Below are positions 1 to 5,624 of a stretch of DNA of 6,264 nucleotides, piece after piece. The stretch is from contig SYAK01000456.1 in NCBI GenBank assembly GCA_005788935.1, positions 1 to 6,264 on the forward strand, in the 5' to 3' direction. How positions within the stretch are numbered: the stretch's first letter is position 1; each line of letters begins with the position of its first letter. The position numbers and the translations under genes were made by a program. The notes beneath the pieces were generated by a model, which saw nothing but the letters and a program-made list of their open reading frames with translations, made no database searches and was not told the origin of the DNA. This stretch comes from Pseudomonadota bacterium. GTDB lineage: Bacteria; Myxococcota; UBA9042; PHBI01.

Positions 1-816
1 CTGACGCCGCCACCGCAGCCTCCGCCGCCCGAACGGCCCCTCGTGGATCTTCCCGACCAGCCAGAGCTCCCCCGCCCGCCGACCCCAGCCGACAGGGTCT
101 CGGACAAGACGACGCGCACCGAGCGCGAGACCGTCCGTCCCCAGGCCCCGCGCCCGAAACAGCCACAACCGGCACAGCCTGAATCCCCGGACACCGCGAA
201 CCCAAGCGCTCCAGACAGACCCGAGTCCGCCGTACCCGACGGCGAGCGACCGAACCCGTCGGGTCAGGCCCCGAGCGCACCTGGCGAGCGACCTGCGTCC
301 ATCCTCGACCGACGACGCCCGGGCGGCGCCCTCGAGCGACCGACGACCGACGGCGCCGCGCTACGCAACGCCATGCGCATGGCTGATCCCGGGATGGTCG
401 GCGACCCGTCGAACCCCGACGACGTCGAGGTGGGTGCCAGGACGGTCATGAACGCGGACCGCCATCGGTTCGCGGACTTCTTCCTGCGGGTCAAGCGCGA
501 CCTCGAGGTTCACTGGGACCCGGCCGGCGCCTACCGACGAAACGACCCCTCTGGCGAGCGTTTCGGGGTGAAGGACCGCTACACCGTGCTGCTCGTGACG
601 CTCGACCCGGCTGGCGCGCTGGTGAAGATGGTCACCTCGCGCCCCTCCGGATTGGACTTCCTCGACGAGGAGGCCCGCCGTGCCTTCCGGCTGGCCGCGC
701 CATTCGCGAACCCGCCCCAGGGCCTCATCGGCAAGGACGGCAACATCCGCTTCGAGTTCGGCTTCTACTTCGAAATCACCGGCGGGACCACGCGCACCCG
801 CTGGCGACGCCTCTGA
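1..816 (+). CDS. TonB-family protein (energy transducer TonB-like), 5' end outside window
   Basis: The reading frame is open from base 1 and ends at TGA 814-816, giving 271 visible codons, so the true start and the expected N-terminal membrane anchor lie upstream. A GTG at 43 is in frame but is preceded by codons of the same proline-rich composition, so it is unlikely to be the start. Visible codons 1 to about 125 are a low-complexity, charged Pro/Arg/Glu/Ser linker, as expected for a segment crossing the periplasm. Codons about 155-260 form a TonB C-terminal-like domain: an amphipathic FFLRVKRDLEVHWDP helix, then YGVKDRYTV-style wording (FGVKDRYTVLLVTLD), SGLDFLDEEARRAF, PFANPPQGLI and a final IRFEFGFYFEI strand. 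In the family this domain contacts outer-membrane partners and transmits proton-motive-force energy, or acts in envelope complexes such as gliding or secretion. Which partner is used here cannot be told. It is separated by 64 nt from the next gene and may be a separate transcription unit. Confidence 0.85.
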   Translation: MTPPPQPPPPERPLVDLPDQPELPRPPTPADRVSDKTTRTERETVRPQAPRPKQPQPAQPESPDTANPSAPDRPESAVPDGERPNPSGQAPSAPGERPASILDRRRPGGALERPTTDGAALRNAMRMADPGMVGDPSNPDDVEVGARTVMNADRHRFADFFLRVKRDLEVHWDPAGAYRRNDPSGERFGVKDRYTVLLVTLDPAGALVKMVTSRPSGLDFLDEEARRAFRLAAPFANPPQGLIGKDGNIRFEFGFYFEITGGTTRTRWRRL

Positions 817-837
817 TCCGACGCGCCGAAGCGGTCG

Positions 838-880
838 TTGTGGCGCTGGCGCGCGCCTCCCGTTCTGCTACAAGGTGCCC
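838..880 (+). promoter_or_regulatory. possible promoter region and weak Shine-Dalgarno upstream of the nucleotidase
   Basis: The 64-nt gap 817-880 is the only sizeable non-coding stretch before the nucleotidase. It contains TGCTACAAG (866-874), which could be read as an extended -10 (TG, one base, then TACAAG). The -35 support is poor: CTGGCG at 846-851 is correctly spaced but matches the consensus at only three positions, while TTGTGG at 838-843 is too far away. AAGG at 872-875 alternatively serves as a weak Shine-Dalgarno 5 nt before ATG 881. If the -10 reading is right, transcription would begin at or close to the start codon, so the two readings compete. No Rho-independent terminator is visible after the TonB-like gene, so read-through is also possible. 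Confidence 0.25.
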
Positions 881-2842
881 ATGGCCAGCACCCGCCTCGC
901 ATCGCGTCTGCCCCGCTTCGGTTTGCCTGCCGCCGTCCTCGTCGCGGCGTGCGCGGGCGGGCCGGCCCCGATCGTGCCGGCGCCGGTGGACTCACCCGAG
1001 GCTCGCTGCGCCGCGGAGAAGCTCGCGCTCACCGCTCCCGAAGCCCTGTTCCGGACGGCTGGTCTCGCTCCCGAGGCGGTCGATCGCTGGCTCGACCGCC
1101 GGCGCGGACCCGACGGGGTCGAGGGGACACAGGACGACGCCCTGCTCAACCTGACGGCCGCCCGCGGTGACCTCGGTGAGGGCGCGGTCGAGCGGTTGCT
1201 CGCGGTCGGGCGCGCGCGCGGCGAGGCGCCCCCCTGCGGCAGGCAGGACGTTCAGCTCCTGGCCTTCAACGACTTCCACGGCGCGCTCGAGGTTCCTGCG
1301 GGCCAAAACGGCGTCATCGAGACCGAGGCCGGCCCGGTCCCCGCTGGCGGCCTCGGAGCGCTCGCCCGCACGCTGGCCGAGCGCGCCGCCGCAAACCCCG
1401 GTCGGACGGTCATCGTCGGGGCTGGCGACATGATCGGCGCGACGCCTCTCATCTCGGCCGCCTTCCACGACGAACCGACCATCGAGGGGCTCAGCCTCGC
1501 CGGGCTTGCCATCACCGCGGTCGGCAATCACGAGTTTGACGAGGGATATCTTGAACTTCTGCGCATGCAGCGCGGTGGGTGTCATCCGAAGGACGGCTGC
1601 TACGGCGACACGCCCTTCGAGGGCGCGACGTTCCGCTTCCTCGCCGCGTCGACGGTCGATGAGACCACGCTGAAGCCCATCCTGCCCGCCTATGAAATCC
1701 GACGCTTCGGCCGCAACCGCGTCGGCTTCATTGGGCTCACCCTCGAAGGCACGCCCGGCCTCGTGCGCGCCGACGGTATCGCTGGGCTGCGGTTCCTCGA
1801 CGAGGTCGAGACGGTGCAGCAGTACACGACCGAGCTGAAGGCCCTCGGGGTCGAGGCCATCGTCGTCCTGCTGCACGAGGGCGGATATCCGAAGGGCAGC
1901 TACCGCGGCTGCGAGGGTATCAGCGGCCCCATCGTCGACCTCGCCGCGTGGATGCCGAAAGACGTCGACGTCATCGTCTCGGGCCACACCCACATGCCCT
2001 ATATCTGTGAAATCGCCGGCAAGCTTGTCACATCAGCCTCCGCCAACGGACGGCTCGTGACCGACATCGACCTGACCCTCGACGAGACCTCGGGCGAGAT
2101 CGTCACCCGGCGCGCCGACAACATCATCGCCCGCGCCGACGCGGCCCCCGAGGCGGCCGCAGAGGCCCTCGTCGCCCGCTGGCGCGAGCGGGTTCGCGAC
2201 ACGGCAGGCCGGATCGTCGGCACGCTCACGGGGGACCTCCGCAAGCAGACCGACGCCCTCGGGCAGAGCGATCTTGGCGGTCTCATCGCGGACGCGCAGC
2301 TCGCCGCCTGCCGCACCCGCGAGCACGGCGGGGCCCAGCTCGCCGTGATGAACAGCGGCGGCATCCGGGCTGAGCTCGTCCACGACCAGCAGGGGCACGG
2401 CGAGGCGCCTGGGGAGGTGACCTACGGCGAGGTCTTTGCGGTGCAGCCGTTCCAGAACGAGCTCGTGACGCTGTCGCTGACAGGCGCTCAGCTGCGCGAT
2501 CTGCTCGAACAGCAGCTGAGCCGCGACGGGGTCCTGCGCGAGCGTCCGAAGATGCTGCAGTTCTCCCGGAACCTCGCCTACGTGATCCGCGCTAGCGCCC
2601 AGCCAGGCAAGCAGATCGACCTGAAAACCGTAAGACTTGACGGCAAGCCGATTCGCCCCGGCAACCGCTACCGCCTCGTCGCGAACGCCTACCTCGCGAC
2701 GGGCGGCGATGACTTCCCGGTCCTCGCGGCTGGCACCGAGCGCACGGTCGGGCCGATGGACCTCGACGCCCTCGTGGCATGGTTCGCCAAGGGCGCACCT
2801 GTGGGGCCTCCGAAGCCAGCGCCCATCGATTCGAGGCCGTGA
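881..2842 (+). CDS. 5'-nucleotidase/UshA-family lipoprotein with N-terminal HhH-like module
   Basis: This is a 653-residue surface or periplasmic metallophosphoesterase expected to hydrolyse nucleotides (5'-nucleotides, UDP-sugars, NAD or cyclic nucleotides; substrate not decidable). The N-terminus has Arg residues, a hydrophobic stretch and lipobox VAAC with Cys24; Ala at +2 suggests sorting to the outer membrane. Residues about 47-112 resemble a helix-hairpin-helix/GspK-like module with GPDGVEGTQDD. The phosphoesterase domain follows: NDFH (Asp131, His133), GAGD (Asp183), GNHEFD (Asn216, His217, Asp220, matching the UshA His-Asp dyad), LHEGG (His332) and GHTH (His369, His371). The C-terminal nucleotide-binding domain, from about 443, has NSGGIR (Arg496), VQPFQN (Phe524, Asn526) and TGGDDF (Phe612), the expected base-stacking and phosphate-binding positions. 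All key metal ligands are present, so it should be active. Cys234/Cys240 (CHPKDGC) may form a disulfide. ATG 881 is chosen because it alone gives a lipoprotein signal; upstream in-frame codons overlap the TonB-like gene. It ends 1 nt before trkH. Confidence 0.93.
   Translation: MASTRLASRLPRFGLPAAVLVAACAGGPAPIVPAPVDSPEARCAAEKLALTAPEALFRTAGLAPEAVDRWLDRRRGPDGVEGTQDDALLNLTAARGDLGEGAVERLLAVGRARGEAPPCGRQDVQLLAFNDFHGALEVPAGQNGVIETEAGPVPAGGLGALARTLAERAAANPGRTVIVGAGDMIGATPLISAAFHDEPTIEGLSLAGLAITAVGNHEFDEGYLELLRMQRGGCHPKDGCYGDTPFEGATFRFLAASTVDETTLKPILPAYEIRRFGRNRVGFIGLTLEGTPGLVRADGIAGLRFLDEVETVQQYTTELKALGVEAIVVLLHEGGYPKGSYRGCEGISGPIVDLAAWMPKDVDVIVSGHTHMPYICEIAGKLVTSASANGRLVTDIDLTLDETSGEIVTRRADNIIARADAAPEAAAEALVARWRERVRDTAGRIVGTLTGDLRKQTDALGQSDLGGLIADAQLAACRTREHGGAQLAVMNSGGIRAELVHDQQGHGEAPGEVTYGEVFAVQPFQNELVTLSLTGAQLRDLLEQQLSRDGVLRERPKMLQFSRNLAYVIRASAQPGKQIDLKTVRLDGKPIRPGNRYRLVANAYLATGGDDFPVLAAGTERTVGPMDLDALVAWFAKGAPVGPPKPAPIDSRP
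2833..2836 (+). promoter_or_regulatory. Shine-Dalgarno GAGG deciding the trkH GTG start
   Basis: GAGG lies inside the last codons of the nucleotidase gene and 7 nt before GTG 2844. The nucleotidase stop (TGA 2840-2842) sits between this site and the start, an arrangement typical of translational coupling. The site supports GTG 2844 over the in-frame TTG at 2637, which lies deep inside the upstream gene. Confidence 0.6.
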
Positions 2843-2843
2843 C

Positions 2844-4934
2844 GTGAGCCCCCGTCGCACCCCGACACCGCGCCTGCCCGACCCGTTCGGCCTCGCCGCC
2901 GCCCGCGGTGGCTATCTTGCAGCGGCTCCCGCGACCTTGGCCGTGACGGCCTGGTGGAACGGCCCGATCGACCTCGACGCTCCCGGCTGGCCGTGGTTCC
3001 TCGCGCTGTTTACGGCCATGGCGCTCACGCTGACGGGGTTTCGCCTCCAGAGTGTGGCGCCACCCGAGACGACGCGACGCAGCGCGGCCTTCGGACTCAT
3101 CGGCCTCGTCGCCGTGGGCGGCGAGTCACTGCGGTTCTCACCGGGCTGGGTCCTGTTCGGGCTGAGCGCCGGCCTGCTCGCGTGGGTGGCGACGGGACGT
3201 GCGATTCGGCCGCCCGGCGGGTTGGCCCGCGCCCCGGCAGACCGCACTCGCCCGGCGGCGTTTGCGGCCCGATCTGCGAGCCTCGTCGCCATCCTTCTGT
3301 GGCTCGTCGGCGTCCTGACAGGAAACGTCTCTGGCGAGGGACGCAGCGCCATCGGGATGGCCGGACTGCTCCTGACAGCGCTCGTGGCTGTCGCTCTGAC
3401 GGCCAGATGGGCGCTCGGCGCAGCTCGACGGCTTCGACTCCGCGTCCTCTCCAGCGCTGGCGTGGGCGTGCTGGCCGTGATGTTGGCGCTCCTGTTGCCC
3501 GCGGCCTCCGACAGCGCGCCTCTCGAGACCGCGACCTACGTCGGGGCCGCGGCCCTCGTGGCGCTCGTGCTCTTGCTGCCCGGCCGCAGCGCCGAGGACG
3601 GTGGCTCTCTGTGGGAGCCGATCCTGTTCCACCCGGACCGCCTGCTGGCGACGACGTTCGCGGGGCTCATCCTGTTTGGCACCATCCTCCTCGCGCTGCC
3701 GGTCGCGAGCACATCCGGGGTCGCGTTCCAGCTCGACGCGGCTGCCTTCACGTCCGTCTCGGCGGTCTGCGTCACCGGGCTCGGCGTGCTGGACACGGCC
3801 AAGGACTTCACGTTCTTCGGACAGGCCGTCATTCTGTTCCTGATCCAGGTGGGCGGCCTCGGCATCATGACCTTCTCGACCGCCGCCATCCACCTCATGG
3901 GGCGCCGAGTCAGCCTACGCCAGGAGGGCGTCGTCGCGCGCATCGTCAACGCAGACGACCGCGGCGCTCTCGCAAAGACCACCGGCCAACTCATCGCGTT
4001 CACCCTCGCCGTGGAGGCGGTCGGGGCGCTCGCGCTGACCGTGTCGTTCTCCGCGCGAGGCCTCGACTTCGGCGACGCGCTCTGGAATGGCATCTTCACC
4101 GCGATCTCCGCCTTCTGCAACGCGGGCTTCTTCATGCACGGCCAAAGCCTTGTACCGTGGCAGGCGGCCCCTGAAATCCTGCACATCACCGGGGTCCTCA
4201 TCATCTTTGGAGGCCTCTCACCGCTTGCGGTCCTTGCGATTCCAAACCTCGTCAGGCGGCGACGCGTACCCGTGCAGGCGCGGGCGGTCCTCCTCGTCAC
4301 GGGCGGCCTCCTGCTGACAGGCTTTCTCGCGTTCGCGATCCTCGAGTGGGACCGCACGCTGAGCGGGCTCTCCTCCTGGGACCGCATCCACAACGCGTGG
4401 TTCCAGTCGGTCACCTTGCGGACCGCGGGCTTCAACAGCATCGACCTCGCGGTCACCGGCCCGGTGACCTACATGTTCATGCTCGCGCTGATGTTCGTCG
4501 GCGGCAGCCCTGGAAGCACGGCCGGCGGAGCGCGCACGACAACGCTGCTGGTCCTTGTCCTGGCGGTCATCGCGGCGGTCCGCAACCGCAAGTCGGTCAC
4601 GTTCGCGCGCCACACCATCGGCACCATGACGATTTACAAGGCCGCCGCCATCGTGACGGTCATGGGGACGCTCGTCTTCGGGGCGACGATGGCGCTCCTG
4701 CTGACGCAGGACTTCGGGCTGAGGCTGGCCCTCTTCGAGGTCATTTCGGCGATGGCGACGGTCGGCCTGACCATTGGGGCGACCGCCGAGCTCGACACGG
4801 TCGGCCGGGTCATCATCATGGCCTGCATGTTCATCGGCCGAATCGGGGCGCTGTCGCTGCTGCTGTTCCTCGCCCAGAGCGAGAGCCGCGACGAGCGACT
4901 GACGTGGCCCGACGGCAATATCCAGGTCATCTGA
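2844..4934 (+). CDS. trkH: TrkH/KtrB-type K+ transporter membrane subunit with extra N-terminal membrane domain
   Basis: This 696-residue inner-membrane protein should be the ion-conducting subunit of a Trk/Ktr K+ uptake system. The family core runs from about residue 262 to the end and has four membrane-pore-membrane repeats. The four filter loops are TSVSAVCVTGLG (Gly312), TAISAFCNAGFF (Gly428), SVTLRTAGFNS (Gly529) and VISAMATVGLT (Gly641), each with its selectivity glycine. The glycine-rich intramembrane gate GGSPGSTAGGA (553-563), the conserved MFIGRIG (Arg666) and a C-terminal TWPDGNIQVI tail are also present, so the transporter looks complete. Residues 1-255 are additional: seven or eight hydrophobic segments near 20-37, 49-66, 81-93, 101-118, 145-160, 168-189, 204-221 and 229-246, with no motif I recognise. 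The total exceeds the usual 450-480 residues of TrkH. The GTG start has GAGG 7 nt upstream and lies 1 nt after the nucleotidase stop. The regulator gene follows 27 nt downstream. Confidence 0.93.
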   Translation: MSPRRTPTPRLPDPFGLAAARGGYLAAAPATLAVTAWWNGPIDLDAPGWPWFLALFTAMALTLTGFRLQSVAPPETTRRSAAFGLIGLVAVGGESLRFSPGWVLFGLSAGLLAWVATGRAIRPPGGLARAPADRTRPAAFAARSASLVAILLWLVGVLTGNVSGEGRSAIGMAGLLLTALVAVALTARWALGAARRLRLRVLSSAGVGVLAVMLALLLPAASDSAPLETATYVGAAALVALVLLLPGRSAEDGGSLWEPILFHPDRLLATTFAGLILFGTILLALPVASTSGVAFQLDAAAFTSVSAVCVTGLGVLDTAKDFTFFGQAVILFLIQVGGLGIMTFSTAAIHLMGRRVSLRQEGVVARIVNADDRGALAKTTGQLIAFTLAVEAVGALALTVSFSARGLDFGDALWNGIFTAISAFCNAGFFMHGQSLVPWQAAPEILHITGVLIIFGGLSPLAVLAIPNLVRRRRVPVQARAVLLVTGGLLLTGFLAFAILEWDRTLSGLSSWDRIHNAWFQSVTLRTAGFNSIDLAVTGPVTYMFMLALMFVGGSPGSTAGGARTTTLLVLVLAVIAAVRNRKSVTFARHTIGTMTIYKAAAIVTVMGTLVFGATMALLLTQDFGLRLALFEVISAMATVGLTIGATAELDTVGRVIIMACMFIGRIGALSLLLFLAQSESRDERLTWPDGNIQVI

Positions 4935-4950
4935 CGGCAAGCCCTTGCCG
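4935..4950 (+). promoter_or_regulatory. intercistronic hairpin between trkH and trkA
   Basis: CGGCAAGCCCTTGCCG is a perfect inverted repeat: 7-bp arms CGGCAAG/CTTGCCG around CC, or realistically a 6-bp stem with a GCCC loop. It begins at the base after the trkH stop codon and ends at the base before the AGGAGG of the next gene. It has no U-tract, so it is not a Rho-independent terminator. In RNA it would separate the two cistrons without covering the ribosome binding site. A role in mRNA stability, processing or start-site exposure is inference only. Confidence 0.55.
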
Positions 4951-4956
4951 AGGAGG
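4951..4956 (+). promoter_or_regulatory. strong Shine-Dalgarno AGGAGG deciding the trkA TTG start
   Basis: A full-consensus AGGAGG sits 5 nt before TTG 4962. The in-frame ATG at 4977 is 20 nt from it, too far for normal initiation, and using it would remove the Lys-Lys-Gln lead and first residues of strand beta1 of the Rossmann fold. The sequence therefore favours the TTG start. Confidence 0.8.
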
Positions 4957-4961
4957 CACAC

Positions 4962-5621
4962 TTGAAGAAGCAGGTCATGATCATCGGGCTGGGACAGTTC
5001 GGGCTGGCGCTGGGCCGAAGCCTGATGGACCGCGGGGTTGAGGTGCTCGGCATCGACGAGGACCTCGACCACGTGAACGCGGCGGCGCCCTACCTGACCG
5101 AGGTCGTCTCGATCGACGCGACCGACGAGATGGCGCTCGCGTCCCTCGCCCCCGCCCAGCGTGACGCGTGCGTGGTGGCGATCGGGGACCACGCGAAAGA
5201 GGCGTCGATCATCTGCACTGCATTGCTGAAGCAGCTCTCCGCGAGGCGCGTCATTGCGCGCGCCAACACGGACATCCACGAGCGCATCCTGCGCCTCGTG
5301 GGTGCCGACCAGGTGGTCAATCCGCAACGGGAATTCGGCGAATCCTTCGCGAGTCGCGTGCTGCACAGCGAGATCCGGGGCGTCCTCCCGCTGAGCGAGG
5401 ACCAGATGCTGATGGAGCTTCTGGCGCCAAGCTACATGGTCACGCACTCGCTCGAAAAGCTGAGTCTTCAGGGGCGCTTCTCGGTGACCGTGGTCGCGGT
5501 CCGTCGCCCTGGCAAGGCGCGTGTCGAGCTCGCCCGTCCGGACTTCGTCGTCCATGAGGGCGACGTCCTGCTGCTCGTGGCCCACGAGGAAGACCTGCAG
5601 CGCCTCGTCGAGGGGGGCTGA
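4962..5621 (+). CDS. trkA: single-RCK K+ channel regulator, TrkA/KtrA type
   Basis: This 219-residue cytoplasmic protein should form the ring that gates the TrkH subunit encoded upstream in response to nucleotides. RCK_N (about 4-120) is a Rossmann fold with VMIIGLGQFG (Gly9, Gly11, Gly14), acidic residues Asp32-Glu33 at the end of strand beta2 (LGIDED), then VVSIDATDE, VVAIGD, and RVIARANTDIHERILRLVGADQVVNPQ. RCK_C (about 138-218) includes LMELLAPSYMV, VTVVAVRRPG and a closing FVVHEGDVLLLVAHEEDLQRL. The length is that of single-RCK KtrA (about 220), not of tandem TrkA (about 458), so this is a Ktr-like system, in which an octameric regulator ring sits on a channel dimer. Two positions differ from B. 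subtilis KtrA as I recall it: Gln12 where KtrA has Arg16, and Gln122 where it has Glu125. The stop lies 3 nt before the start of the sensor gene. Confidence 0.92.
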   Translation: MKKQVMIIGLGQFGLALGRSLMDRGVEVLGIDEDLDHVNAAAPYLTEVVSIDATDEMALASLAPAQRDACVVAIGDHAKEASIICTALLKQLSARRVIARANTDIHERILRLVGADQVVNPQREFGESFASRVLHSEIRGVLPLSEDQMLMELLAPSYMVTHSLEKLSLQGRFSVTVVAVRRPGKARVELARPDFVVHEGDVLLLVAHEEDLQRLVEGG

Positions 5622-5624
5622 ACG

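Noticed and set aside
240..300. Repeated GGCGAGCGACC (241-251 and 283-293) in the TonB-like linker
   Set aside because: It encodes two Gly-Glu-Arg-Pro units within a proline-rich disordered region. Two short copies are expected in low-complexity coding sequence and do not make a repeat array.
848..857. GGCGCGCGCC palindrome in the gap before the nucleotidase
   Set aside because: It is self-complementary with no loop and no U-tract, and simple GC alternation is common here. It is not a terminator and there is no reason to call it an operator.
680..880. Upstream extension of the nucleotidase frame into the TonB-like gene
   Set aside because: The extra 67 codons overlap the conserved TonB C-terminal domain in another frame and would bury the lipoprotein signal peptide. 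ATG 881 explains the lipobox.
992..1993. 333-codon open frame on the minus strand opposite the nucleotidase
   Set aside because: It lies entirely within the conserved metallophosphoesterase coding sequence and its product has no motif. It is a composition artefact.
2637..2843. TTG-initiated extension of the trkH frame
   Set aside because: It overlaps the conserved C-terminal domain of the nucleotidase and gives a Ser/Arg-rich non-membrane leader. GTG 2844 has a Shine-Dalgarno and standard operon spacing.
2954..4174. 406-codon + strand frame overlapping trkH
   Set aside because: Its product is an Arg/Pro/Gly-rich string with no domain, whereas the competing frame carries all the TrkH pore motifs.
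5603..5613. CCTCG-T-CGAGG inverted repeat at the end of trkA
   Set aside because: The one-base loop is too tight for a hairpin, and the bases encode the conserved RCK_C end (Arg-Leu-Val-Glu). It is likely chance.
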